Shown here in pieces: positions 27,322 to 36,320 of a stretch of DNA of 64,000 bases; the first letter of the stretch is position 1, and each line of letters opens with the position of its first letter. The notes under the pieces were generated by a model. The model was not told the origin of the DNA, searched no databases, and saw only the letters and a program-made list of their open reading frames with translations. Made by a program: the position numbers and the translations under genes. The DNA is from Legionella sp. PC997 (GTDB lineage Bacteria > Pseudomonadota > Gammaproteobacteria > Legionellales > Legionellaceae): NCBI RefSeq assembly GCF_014109825.1, contig NZ_CP059578.1:1-64000 (forward strand). The letters are read 5' to 3'.

Positions 27322-28131
27322 ATGAAAATAAAAATAATAATAGGATGTTCAATACTAGGCTTTTTATCTACAATTCAATCTTCTTTTGCTCAAAATAAAG
27401 CGCTACCTTCACCAGTAACTTGTGAAAAATGCATGGGACAAATAAATCAAGGCGCAAAATGGAATTACGTTATCTCTGAAACGCCAAAATTTTCTGTTTT
27501 AGCTGATATTTATGATATTGATGGATTTAGCAGTACTTCCAAAACAGTGAATACCATTCATACTCAAGGTAATAAAGCTGTATGTTATATCAGTGCAGGG
27601 TCATGGGAGAATTGGCGTCCGGACGCGAACCAATTTCCCTCGTCTGTTAAGGGAAGATCAAATGGTTGGCCTGGAGAGAAGTGGCTTGATATTCGTCAAA
27701 CAGACATCCTCCTTCCTATTATGCAAGCACGTATCGATATGTGTAAGGAAAAGGGTTTTGATGCTGTTGAATTTGACAATGTTGATGGGTATACCAATAA
27801 AACAGGGTTTCCCTTAAAAAATTCTGACCAAGCATTCTATAACGCTTATTTGGCTAATATGGCACATCAAGCAGGCCTAGCGGTTGGTTTGAAAAATGAT
27901 TTGGAACAAGTAGAGATATTATTACCCTATTTTGATTTTGCCATCAATGAACAATGCTTTGAATATAAGGAATGCAATCAATTAATGCCTTTTATTAATT
28001 CGAATAAAGCTGTACTTGAAGTGGAATACGATTTAAAACCAAGTAAATTTTGCGCTAAAGCCAATTCCATGCACTTTAGTTCAATTAAAAAAAATGAAGA
28101 TTTGAACGAAAAAGTAACATTTTGTAATTAG
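27322..28131 (+). CDS. GH114-like glycoside hydrolase (endo-alpha-1,4-polygalactosaminidase family), exported
   Basis: A 269-residue exported protein. The signal peptide is MKIKIIIGCSILGFLSTIQS followed by SFAQ. The mature domain has the TIM-barrel pattern of the TM1410/GH114 family: WNYVISETPKFSVLADIYDI, KAVCYISAGSWENWRPD, FPSSVKG with WPGEKWLDIR, GFDAVEFDNVDGY (probable catalytic acids), GLAVGLKNDLEQ and FAINEQCFEYKEC. Full length for the family. It would cut galactosamine-containing polymers outside the cell, perhaps self or competitor exopolysaccharide; the true substrate is unknown. An upstream in-frame ATG (27310) is too close to AGGA, so I start at 27322. Confidence 0.88.
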   Translation: MKIKIIIGCSILGFLSTIQSSFAQNKALPSPVTCEKCMGQINQGAKWNYVISETPKFSVLADIYDIDGFSSTSKTVNTIHTQGNKAVCYISAGSWENWRPDANQFPSSVKGRSNGWPGEKWLDIRQTDILLPIMQARIDMCKEKGFDAVEFDNVDGYTNKTGFPLKNSDQAFYNAYLANMAHQAGLAVGLKNDLEQVEILLPYFDFAINEQCFEYKECNQLMPFINSNKAVLEVEYDLKPSKFCAKANSMHFSSIKKNEDLNEKVTFCN

Positions 28132-28424
28132 ATTATGGTTTAAATGCAAACGCCATCTTTAGAGTCAAGGATTCAAAGCCTATCGAGATGGCGTAATCAT
28201 TCATTTGCCATGCATAATCACGCTGTCTCCATTCGAATTTAAACTATTTCACTATCCTTCGTTTTTTATTCAGAAGTTATGTTTGGATTTATACAAAGGC
28301 ATAGCCTGGTTTTAGATAGCCAATTAAGAATAGAATACCTCTGTGGATTTTAGTAAAATATTTAGCGAGTTTATAGAAAAATTATATGTTTAAATTGGGA
28401 GCAGTTCTACATTTAAGGAGCTTT

Positions 28425-29168
28425 ATGAATAATTTCTCATTAATATTTGCATTATCCGCAATCATGGCAACTGGTAGTACTTCAGCGGGTACTATGGGGG
28501 CTGTAGAGCCTACGGGTTCGTGGGTGGGAACTCTGAGTTTAGGCCCCGTTTGGGAGAGTGGAGGGAAAACGCAAACTTTCTACTTGGCATCTGAGATTGA
28601 AAAGACTTATGCAGCAAATTCTGATACCCATACATTATTTGAGGGAGAAGTTTTTCTTGGTTTTCAAAAAGTACTCTCTCAAAACCTGCAAGGACAGCTA
28701 GGCTTAGCAATTGCTGCAACTAGTAATGCGAGACTTTCAGGGGCGATTTGGGATGATGCTGATCCAGAATTTGCCAATTATGTCTACGAGTACCAAATAC
28801 AACATACGCATATCGCAGCCAAAGCAAAGCTTTTGGCCGACATGGGGTATTGGGTGACGCCTTGGATAAGCGGAAGTTTAGGTGTTGGTTTTAACTACGC
28901 CTACTCCTATAGTAACACGCCGATAATTTTTGAAGCCATACCCAATGAAAATTTTAAATCTCATACTGAGACTACATTCACTTATACAGTAGGCGCAGGT
29001 ATACAAAAAGCATTGAATAATCATTGGCAAATAGGTGTTGGGTATGAATTTGCGGATTGGGGGAAGAGCAATCTTGATCGAGCTGCGGGGCAAACGCTAA
29101 ATAGCGGAATTAGCTTAAACCATCTATACACGAACGGAGTGATGTTTAACCTCACTTATCTGGCATAA
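28425..29168 (+). CDS. Outer-membrane beta-barrel protein
   Basis: A 247-residue protein starting at ATG 28425 with AAGGAGCTTT in front (the frame runs upstream to 28386 without a ribosome site). Signal peptide MNNFSLIFALSAIMATGSTS followed by AG. The mature part alternates short amphipathic strands (TLSLGPVWESGG, LFEGEVFLGFQKVL, QGQLGLAIAAT, WISGSLGVGFNYAYSYS, TYTVGAGIQKAL, WQIGVGYEFADWG) and ends HLYTNGVMFNLTYLA, an eight-strand OmpA/OmpW-like barrel. Such proteins are common in Legionella. It is 11 bases from the next gene, so they form an operon. Confidence 0.85.
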   Translation: MNNFSLIFALSAIMATGSTSAGTMGAVEPTGSWVGTLSLGPVWESGGKTQTFYLASEIEKTYAANSDTHTLFEGEVFLGFQKVLSQNLQGQLGLAIAATSNARLSGAIWDDADPEFANYVYEYQIQHTHIAAKAKLLADMGYWVTPWISGSLGVGFNYAYSYSNTPIIFEAIPNENFKSHTETTFTYTVGAGIQKALNNHWQIGVGYEFADWGKSNLDRAAGQTLNSGISLNHLYTNGVMFNLTYLA

Positions 29169-29179
29169 GGATATGCAAT

Positions 29180-30595
29180 ATGAATATTAATACAAAATGG
29201 TCGCGCTTAATAAATAAAATAGGTTTAGGATTTAGTATACTGGGGTTTGCTGTTGGAGTACAAGCTGCAATTCCTTTATGGACATTCGCGCCTGTACCCG
29301 GATTTCCACCTAAATTAACGATAGGTATCACCGATACAGCCCAAATTAAATACACAGTAACTAACCAGTCAAGCAAGTCACATACTTTACAAATGAAACC
29401 AATACAAGGGATAACTTCTTCGGGATGTATCGCTCCTTTAGGTTCTCATCAATCATGTATTTTGACTTTATCCGTAAATGGTGGTTTGCCAGGAACTATA
29501 AAGGGCGGGCCTGTGCTTTGTGCAATGGGAAATCCAAATCAGTGCTATCAGCCAAATTCAACTGATACTTTGAATATTCAGATACTTACCCAGGCACAAT
29601 TAAGCGTACTAGCAACTTATAGAAGTATATTTTTCGCGCCACCTGAAGTAAGGACAAGTCCCTACTTTAGTGATTTACTAAAGTATGAGGTAACCTTTCC
29701 ACCCCGATCTCATTGGGACGCCCAGAAAGGAATTGTGGCAGCAAATGGACAATTTATTATTATAGGTGGACAAATAATAACCAATCCGGCGGAAATTGCC
29801 TTACTGTTAAGCAGCACGACAAGAATCCCTCTTACGCCTCCCTATAATCCCTTCAATCCACCTGGACCAGGTGCTTCTAATGACATCGCTAATTTGCTGG
29901 CTTATCAAACTGTAGATAAACAAATCATCTTCATTGATCAGTTTCAGCGCTATGCAGTGGTTGGAGGTCAAACCATTCAAATTCCACCACCACCTCCCGC
30001 GCCAATATTATCGCTGGCTACCACTTTCATAGATTATATTAGCAATTTGCCTATAAGCAGTTATGGAAATAACTATCAGGTGCCCTCTAATTTCTCTTAT
30101 GATGTCGTTCGTTCCTTGGCGTCCTTTGTTCAGGGGAATCCTAACGCACCCAAAACAATGTATGTCTTCGGCGAGCCTAACTGCTCTGTGTGTCATGAAT
30201 TTTATGTCGCCATGCAGCCTTACGTGGTAAGTGGGCAAGTATCAATCCATTGGATTTTGGTCAGCTTTTTGCAACCCACGTCTCAAGGCAAAGTTTGGTC
30301 TATCCTAGATGGTAAAATTCCTGCCGGTTCAAATTACCCTGCTACACCAGCGGGAGCATTCGCATATAATGAAGATAATTTCAACATAACAAGCGAAAGC
30401 GGAGGTATTCCACCCTCAACTAATCCGTCAGCGTATGCAATTCGTTCCTTAAATAAGAATGAGCAAGCGTTTATTCGATATACTGGAATAGTTGGCACAC
30501 CTACAATTATTTATATAAATAATCTAGGTCAAACTGAAGTGATGATTGGTACACCTATGGATTATCCTACTTTTGTTAATGATATAAGAGGATAA
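29180..30595 (+). CDS. Exported protein: shared N-terminal module fused to DsbG-like thioredoxin domain
   Basis: A 471-residue exported protein. Signal peptide about residues 1-30 (LGFSILGFAVGVQA). Residues about 31-130 repeat the module of the 25105 protein: AIPLWTFAP, YTVTNQSSKSHTLQMKPIQG and GPVLCAMGNPNQCYQP. A Pro-rich linker (IPPPPPAPI) precedes the C-terminal domain, where MYVFGEPNCSVCHEFYVAM carries a CxxC pair (CSVC) and IVGTPTIIYINNLGQ has the cis-Pro loop of thioredoxin folds, as in DsbG/DsbC-like proteins. A periplasmic or surface disulphide/redox role is likely. A strong terminator follows. Confidence 0.82.
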   Translation: MNINTKWSRLINKIGLGFSILGFAVGVQAAIPLWTFAPVPGFPPKLTIGITDTAQIKYTVTNQSSKSHTLQMKPIQGITSSGCIAPLGSHQSCILTLSVNGGLPGTIKGGPVLCAMGNPNQCYQPNSTDTLNIQILTQAQLSVLATYRSIFFAPPEVRTSPYFSDLLKYEVTFPPRSHWDAQKGIVAANGQFIIIGGQIITNPAEIALLLSSTTRIPLTPPYNPFNPPGPGASNDIANLLAYQTVDKQIIFIDQFQRYAVVGGQTIQIPPPPPAPILSLATTFIDYISNLPISSYGNNYQVPSNFSYDVVRSLASFVQGNPNAPKTMYVFGEPNCSVCHEFYVAMQPYVVSGQVSIHWILVSFLQPTSQGKVWSILDGKIPAGSNYPATPAGAFAYNEDNFNITSESGGIPPSTNPSAYAIRSLNKNEQAFIRYTGIVGTPTIIYINNLGQTEVMIGTPMDYPTFVNDIRG

Positions 30596-30596
30596 T

Positions 30597-30628
30597 AAAA
30601 AAAAGCCCATTTTAAATGGGCTTTTTTA
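30597..30628 (+). terminator. Rho-independent terminator of the barrel/DsbG-like operon
   Basis: Perfect stem AAAAAAGCCCATTT / AAATGGGCTTTTTT with a single-base gap in the centre, ending in a T-run, immediately after the stop codon of the gene at 29180-30595. By symmetry it could also act on the opposite strand. Confidence 0.9.
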
Positions 30629-30987
30629 AAAAATTCTAATTTGTGTTTTAGTCCTTTAATTAAAGTATATATTAAGTCAAAAGCTCCGCTCAGCATTCAT
30701 TATGCTCTAGCACAACTAGAGTAATAATTTCTTTTCCATTACAAATTTATATCTTAAAACTAAGAAACCTTATTTCAAGGGCTAACTTCAAAAACATGTT
30801 ATAAGAGCTCTTAGGTATTATTACAATCTTGGTTCACTGGAACTCACTAACAGTTATCGGGTATACAACCAAAAGCTTTTATGATTTTCATTTTATATCT
30901 CTAATAGCTGAAAAAATAATACCTGAGAGATGTCTTACTTAATTATAATGGTATTGATATAATTTATTGATTTGTAATCGAAATTTT
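30629..30987. other. Intergenic region before the TIR gene
   Basis: About 360 AT-rich bases with no gene. TATAATGGTATTGATATAAT just before 30961 contains possible -10 sequences for the TIR-protein gene; no clear -35. Confidence 0.35.
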
Positions 30988-32091
30988 ATGCCTCTTTTTC
31001 TTAATCAAAATCAAACAATCAATGATATAAAAAATTCTGAAGATTTTTCAAAAATATTGATCCGTTCTGTGAATAAAATTTTATGCCTACACAAAGAAGT
31101 AATCACTCATTTAAGCTCCTCCACGACATTCGATACACGTTTACACGAAGATAAGCGTATTTATGTAAAAAACAAAATAAAGCAATGTCTTCAAGAGATT
31201 AATGCTCTGTTGGCGCTTTTTAAATACAATGAAGATCTCCTTCCAGAGGACATCACCTTTGATAAATGGATTGAATTTTTAAAAAATTTGGAAAAGCAAC
31301 ACTCTAAATTGTTTAATAAAATGCACTATCAAAACATTGTAAAGGAAGAAGAATTAGTTCATTGGATTGAACAATTCAAATTTATTAATGAACACGAAGA
31401 TTGTTTAAAAGACTCTCTACTGCGAGTAAGACAATGGATGAATAATAAAAGCCGCAAGCCTAAGACAGTTTTTATTAGTTATGCTTGGCCGCTTAGAAGA
31501 CATTCATCCAGCGAAGAGTGGGTACAAGCCTTTTTATTACATTTTGTGACTCATCTTCGTGAAGCAGGAATAATTGTGTTCTTCGATATTCAAGATAGTA
31601 AATATGGCCATCGAATTCAGCATCACATAAATCGTTTGTTGATATCGGATTGCGTCATTTTAATTGGAACCCCATCATTAAAAGTGAAATATGAAACAAA
31701 AGAGTACTGTATTGTTCAAGATGAAATAACAGAGATGTTAGTCAGCAAAATTCCAGTAATTCCTTTATTGCTATTAGGGGATTTTAAAACTTCTTTTCCC
31801 AGACCATTCTTAAGAAATATTAACATTGAAGATTGGCGCTCTAAACCATATGTTAATCTGCTAAAAGATTTAGTAGCCAAATTATACGAATGTTCTTCCC
31901 CCCAATATGAGTCTTTTTGGAAAAAAATATTATCTTTTTCCCCCCAAAATGCCAATCCAACTGTTTCTTCTTTAAACCAAACTTTAGAATCAAAAAAAGA
32001 GCGGGACCTCAGACTTGGTTTATTCAAATCGCCTCCTGTACGGAAGGAAGACTGGGAAATACCTTATATCACGAAAAAATCTATTGGGTGA
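30988..32091 (+). CDS. TIR-domain protein (effector- or defence-like)
   Basis: A 367-residue protein from the ATG at 30988 (a TTG seven codons earlier is possible). The first 140 residues are helical. Residues about 160-300 form a TIR/SEFIR fold: KPKTVFISYAWPLRRHSS, then LREAGIIVFFDIQD, HRIQHHINRLLISDCVILIG and EITEMLVSKIPVIPLLL. TIR proteins bind partner TIRs or cleave NAD; a catalytic Glu cannot be assigned with certainty. A C-terminal tail of about 60 residues has no known motif. No signal peptide. It could be an injected effector or a bacterial defence sensor; a LuxR-type gene follows. Confidence 0.8.
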   Translation: MPLFLNQNQTINDIKNSEDFSKILIRSVNKILCLHKEVITHLSSSTTFDTRLHEDKRIYVKNKIKQCLQEINALLALFKYNEDLLPEDITFDKWIEFLKNLEKQHSKLFNKMHYQNIVKEEELVHWIEQFKFINEHEDCLKDSLLRVRQWMNNKSRKPKTVFISYAWPLRRHSSSEEWVQAFLLHFVTHLREAGIIVFFDIQDSKYGHRIQHHINRLLISDCVILIGTPSLKVKYETKEYCIVQDEITEMLVSKIPVIPLLLLGDFKTSFPRPFLRNINIEDWRSKPYVNLLKDLVAKLYECSSPQYESFWKKILSFSPQNANPTVSSLNQTLESKKERDLRLGLFKSPPVRKEDWEIPYITKKSIG

Positions 32092-32169
32092 AAATACCCA
32101 AAATCCCTTTATTTATTGATTCATTAGAATTTTTAAAAGATTATAGAATTAATTTGAAGAGTGAATATT

Positions 32170-32934
32170 ATGATTGAAATTTTGGAGATGATACAAATTT
32201 CTGAAGGGTTGAAAGAGTTTAGTCTTCCTTTAAAAAAAATTGGTATTCATACTTTTACGGTATTGTTAAATTATGATGATGAAACCCAAATCAATTTAAG
32301 CAATAAGCCAAATTGGATTAAAGATTATTATGAACTGCGATTACATGAAAGTAGTGTATTTGATAAAAAATATATTATACCTCAGAGCGGTTTTAGTCTT
32401 TGGCCTAATACCTTGAATACTCCGGTATATCAGCATGGATTGGTTTATGACAGTGGGCAAGGGATTACCTTCTATGAAAGAGGAGAAGATCATAATGCTT
32501 TTTATTTTTTTTCAGGTTCTAATAAGAATGCCTTCTTGATGAATTTAATAATAAATAATCTTCAATTTTTAGAATTATTTGTTCACCAATTTAAAACTAA
32601 CGCGTCAGTACTTTTAAGCACAGCAAAAAAATTAAATTATAAAAAAGTCTATGAGAATCCCAGACCACATGTTCTTTCCTATTTAAAAAGGAAACAAGAG
32701 TCACAAGACCAAATTGCAGAATTTAAAAATAATTTATTTAAACTTGCTCCCACTTCAAGACAAAAACAAGTTTTATACTGGTATTCAAAAGGGAAGACAG
32801 CGAAAGAGACGGCAAGACTTTTAAATGTTTCACCACGCACTGTTGAGCGACATTTTGAAGAATTACGAAAAAAATATGGTAATTACAGTAAACAGGAATT
32901 AATTGCTTTCTTCTCTGCGTATGTAAAATTTTAA
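32170..32934 (+). CDS. LuxR-family transcription regulator with autoinducer-domain-like N-terminus
   Basis: A 254-residue regulator. The C-terminal 65 residues are a LuxR/GerE helix-turn-helix: LAPTSRQKQVLYWYSKGKTA, KETARLLNVSPRTVERHFEE and LRKKYG. The N-terminal 170 residues resemble the ligand-binding domain of LuxR-type receptors (DYYELRLHESSVFDKKYII), as in LpnR-like proteins of Legionella; the ligand is unknown. I start at ATG 32170, where GAAGAG is well spaced, rather than GTG 32161. It lies between the TIR gene and a secreted propeller gene and may control one of them. Confidence 0.85.
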   Translation: MIEILEMIQISEGLKEFSLPLKKIGIHTFTVLLNYDDETQINLSNKPNWIKDYYELRLHESSVFDKKYIIPQSGFSLWPNTLNTPVYQHGLVYDSGQGITFYERGEDHNAFYFFSGSNKNAFLMNLIINNLQFLELFVHQFKTNASVLLSTAKKLNYKKVYENPRPHVLSYLKRKQESQDQIAEFKNNLFKLAPTSRQKQVLYWYSKGKTAKETARLLNVSPRTVERHFEELRKKYGNYSKQELIAFFSAYVKF

Positions 32935-32967
32935 CTCCTTAACAACTGCACGGATATAGGGAAATTT

Positions 32968-34410
32968 ATGATAAAGTTTATTTTTTTCTTTTTGTGTCTT
33001 TCAACTTCTGTATTCGCAGATATAAACTTAGATGTTCAATCACTGAAAATACGTGTAGGTCCTCCTATAATAACGTTAGGCCCTGTACCTAACATGATAG
33101 ACAATTTATTTAACTCTGTTCGCTTAACCAATAATTCTTATTTATGTTTCACTGCTAATTCTTTCAGTTATAAAATGACAGGAAGTGATCCATTATGTCT
33201 CAATAGTAGGTTAAAGCCCATTATTGGCCCAGTTGCTAATGGTTATGCTGATTGTGGACTTTGGATAAATGATGTTCTAATTGATCCAGAAAATAATAAT
33301 CATTTATTCGGCTTTGCTCATGCCGAAACTGCTTGTACAAATTCTGGAACCCATAAATCAATGAATTTAGTCGAGTCTACAGATAACGGGAAAACATGGA
33401 GTCTAAATAGACAAATTATTACCGGAATGGACAGTCCTACTCTAGGTAAAATTACAGGAGAGGGCGATGCCAATATCATCCCAGGAAATGAAAACTACAA
33501 CTACTTATACATCTTACGAAATAGAGATTATCGCACAATAGTCGCAAGAGCTTTGAAAAACCATCCTGAAGGACCCTGGTATAAATACTACAATGGTAAT
33601 TGGAGCTCTCCCGGTTTAGGTGGTGATGCCACTGCACTTAAGGTTTTTGGATCTGCTTCAGTATGGAGCGAAAAAAATTATGTGATGCTTTTGTCCCTTC
33701 CGAATGTGAGTGAAGGTGTGCGTGCATCATTCTCCTCAGACTATATTAATTTTACTCAGTTACTAGATCCAATACTAGTTAGTGATAATTCAAGTTGGGA
33801 TCGTATGCCAGAGTCTACAGAACTTTTTGCTTATGTCTCTGCCATATCAATGAAGGGTGGGCGACTATGGGGGGACGGCCGGTTTTTTCTAACTTATATG
33901 TACTTAGAGCCAGGTTCCAACTTTGGTTCACGTTATCTTGTCAAAAGAAAAGTAAGTATTACCACCACCAATGCACATAATGTAGATGGCTCTATTCCTC
34001 AAGTTGGTGTAGCGTTAAGTCGATGGGTTAATTCAGTTCCGAATCCCAATGAGCTTTGGACTACCACCGCAGCCACCCCAGGATCTTTTAAATACTTAGA
34101 TCGCTTAGGTTATCTGATGACGCGTAAACTGACTGGCAATAATGCTCCGCAGACTGTTGCGATAGAAGAATGTCGTAGCAATTGGACAGGAGGTATCGAT
34201 CATGTCATTACTCTTGATGGTACTTGCACCAAAGCAGGTTATACTCGCCTTCGCACATTAGGCTGGTTATATAAAGATAATTTGCCTAATACTACTGCTC
34301 TTTATCGGTGTTGGAGTCCTGAAAAATACAAGTCTCATTTTGCTTCTACTGATATTAATTGTGAAGGAGAAACTACTGAGTTTATCTTAGGATACATTAT
34401 GATGAGTTAA
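32968..34410 (+). CDS. Exported sialidase-like beta-propeller protein
   Basis: A 480-residue exported protein with signal peptide MIKFIFFFLCLSTSVFA. One Asp-box (S-x-D-x-G-x-x-W type) is clear in VESTDNGKTWSLN, and the surrounding strands (DVLIDPENNNHLFGFAHAET, GSASVWSEKNYVMLL) fit a five- or six-bladed propeller of the sialidase/glycosidase class. The C-terminal 90 residues are a separate domain, TALYRCWSPEKYKSHFAST with CEGETTEFILGYI, like DUF5648-type modules (plYR...HF...cE...lGY) in secreted hydrolases. Substrate unknown. AGGGAAATTT precedes the ATG; 33 bases separate it from the regulator gene, so cotranscription is possible. Confidence 0.75.
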   Translation: MIKFIFFFLCLSTSVFADINLDVQSLKIRVGPPIITLGPVPNMIDNLFNSVRLTNNSYLCFTANSFSYKMTGSDPLCLNSRLKPIIGPVANGYADCGLWINDVLIDPENNNHLFGFAHAETACTNSGTHKSMNLVESTDNGKTWSLNRQIITGMDSPTLGKITGEGDANIIPGNENYNYLYILRNRDYRTIVARALKNHPEGPWYKYYNGNWSSPGLGGDATALKVFGSASVWSEKNYVMLLSLPNVSEGVRASFSSDYINFTQLLDPILVSDNSSWDRMPESTELFAYVSAISMKGGRLWGDGRFFLTYMYLEPGSNFGSRYLVKRKVSITTTNAHNVDGSIPQVGVALSRWVNSVPNPNELWTTTAATPGSFKYLDRLGYLMTRKLTGNNAPQTVAIEECRSNWTGGIDHVITLDGTCTKAGYTRLRTLGWLYKDNLPNTTALYRCWSPEKYKSHFASTDINCEGETTEFILGYIMMS

Positions 34411-34709
34411 GTTGATCAGTTTTTCTCAAGGGATGGATGATTAACATCAGGGTCAGGACTTAGTTGGAATGACAAATTTTATATATTTATTAAAAAATAT
34501 TCATCCTTAATTTGTTTTAAACAAAACACTAACATAATTAATATGTATATTTTTGAATAACAATATAATTCGAAGCAAAAGATGTAAACAAATATAATTC
34601 TTTTAATTATTTTATAACTAATTTAAATTAATCATTACAAATAAAAATAACTGTAACTTTAGGATGTTTATTTGGATTATATCTTTATTTGTTTTATGGG
34701 AGCTCCCTT
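34411..34709. other. AT-rich intergenic region, no gene seen
   Basis: About 300 bases of very AT-rich sequence after the propeller gene. I see no open frame and no clear terminator. Confidence 0.4.
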
Positions 34710-34916
34710 TTTCTTACTGTTTTTTAATTTCGTTTAGAAGACAGTGATCGACTTTCTTGATGAAATGCTAATAATACATAAGTCTTCATAACAGAGGAAA
34801 ATAGCTCATAGCTTCTTTGGAATCTAATTTTAGTTTATGCATAAAGCTGAGTTAATGCATCTTCATAGTTAGAGAATACTTGAGGTGTTAGATTTCCCAA
34901 GTTTTGTTTTAATGCG
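34710..34916 (-). pseudogene. Degraded second copy of the WGR-like gene
   Basis: On the minus strand this matches the 3' two thirds of the gene at 36321-36767: IKTKLGKS, NYEDALTQLYA (then a stop), KIRFQRSYELFSS and LLAFH, with stops and frame changes. At base level long stretches are identical (for example AGAGGAAAATAGCTCATAGC). Similarity ends at about 34916, exactly where a set of nested palindromes begins. Confidence 0.8.
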
Positions 34917-34917
34917 A

Positions 34918-34973
34918 TAGACATTTATGGGTAATTAATTAAATGTCTATTAATTTATCAATTAATAGACATT
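34918..34973. repeat. Nested palindromes built on TAGACATT
   Basis: TAGACATTTA (34918-34927) pairs with TAAATGTCTA (34940-34949); overlapping this, AATGTCTATTAATT (34942-34955) and its exact reverse complement (34960-34973) form a perfect 14-bp stem with a 4-base loop (TATC). Three TAGACATT units in alternating orientation could be recombinase or regulator binding sites. They abut the degraded WGR copy. Confidence 0.8.
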
Positions 34974-35225
34974 GTGCGAGATAGAAAGTTTTTTAATATG
35001 TTATAATTCAGGTTAGAAATTTAATTAAGCAAGATAGGAAAGGAAGAAGCTTTTCAACCAGATCTACCTGACTAAGCAACATCATATTCCTTAAACTCAC
35101 GGCAAGGGTTAAATAAAACCTCATTTATTAACTTAAGTCAGTGCTTAATTCATTGATTATTTTATAAAGGAACTATTATCCATTCAGGATATAATATTCA
35201 GTTTATGGCCAATATCGGAATGTAA

Positions 35226-36249
35226 ATGAGTAAAAATAAAATTCAAGAACAATCAATGAATTTTAATAGCCTAATTACAATAATAATGCTACTCATAACC
35301 AACTATCTTCTAAAGCTAAGAAAGCTGTAAATGCTTACCTTACTGAGAAATTGGTTAATTGGTTACTATATCTCTAAATATAAATTAAAAGGAGAAGATC
35401 GCGCTTAATATGGAGATAAATTATTGAATGCAATCGCGACAAGACTCTTAGAACTTCTAATAAGTAATTGCAATAAAAAACAATTTTATGACTACATTAA
35501 ATTTTATCGAAATTATGCTCAAATTGCGCCTACAGTGTCGGCACAATTAAGTATTTCATCCATTGAGCTTTATAATATTACATATAACATGTTTAAAATG
35601 CTAATGGAAATTAATGGATGAACAAAAGAGAAGCTTTTATGAATTGGAATGTATTAAAGGGAATTGGTCTGTTCGTGAATTAAAAAGACAAATGGACAGT
35701 CTAAGGGCTTAGTTAAATATTAATAAATAAAACAAGAGGTAATGCCGAGTTAAGAGTACTGAGTTTGAAATTAGATTCTTATATATTTGAATTTTTAGGT
35801 TTAACACTAAAAGAAGTTATGAGTGAGTCTGATTTAGAAGATCAATTAATTTCTAAAATTGAGCAGTTTCAATTGGAGCTAGGCGATGGCTTTTGTTTTG
35901 AAGCACGCCAAAAGAGGATTCTAATAGGAGGAGAGCATTTTTTATCAATTTGGTTTTTTATAATCGAATTCTGAAATGCCATGCATTAGTTGAATTGAAG
36001 CTGGAAAAATTTACTCATGAGAATATAGGACAACTTAATACTTAGGTGAGTTGGTATAAAAAAAATATGATAGTGGAAGGGGATAATCCTCCAGTAGGAA
36101 TATTATTGTGTACAGATAAAAATCATGCGTTAGCTGAGTATGCCATAGCAGGCATGGATAATAATTTATTTCTATCTAAATATTTATTAGAACTTCCAAA
36201 AAAAGAAGAGATGCAAAAAATTATAGAAGAAGAATTAAAAAAATCTTAG
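35226..36249 (+). pseudogene. DUF1016 (YhcG-like, PD-(D/E)XK nuclease family) gene, multiply broken
   Basis: Pieces of a DUF1016 protein appear in order but in different frames: NHNQLSSKAKKAVNAYLTEK and GDKLLNAIATRLLELL, then FYRNYAQIAPTVSAQLS (35424-35621), ELECIKGNWSVRELKRQM (about 35640), SYIFEFLGLTLKEVMSESDL with GFCFEARQKRILIGGEHF (35765-35974), FYNRILKCHALVELKLEKF, and finally NPPVGILLCTDKNHALAEYA (36046-36249). Several frameshifts and in-frame stops separate them. Intact YhcG proteins are about 350 residues and end in a nuclease domain. This copy cannot be functional. Confidence 0.85.
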
Positions 36250-36320
36250 GATGAAGATTTGGCCTTAAAGTATGAAGTGTTGGCTTTTAATGAATATTCT
36301 TATGTAATTAAAGACACAAA

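Noticed and set aside
28141..28200. Terminator after the GH114-like gene (ACGCCATCT ... AGATGGCGT)
   Set aside because: The 9-bp stem is real, but the loop is about 27 bases and no T-run follows, so a terminator call is not supported.
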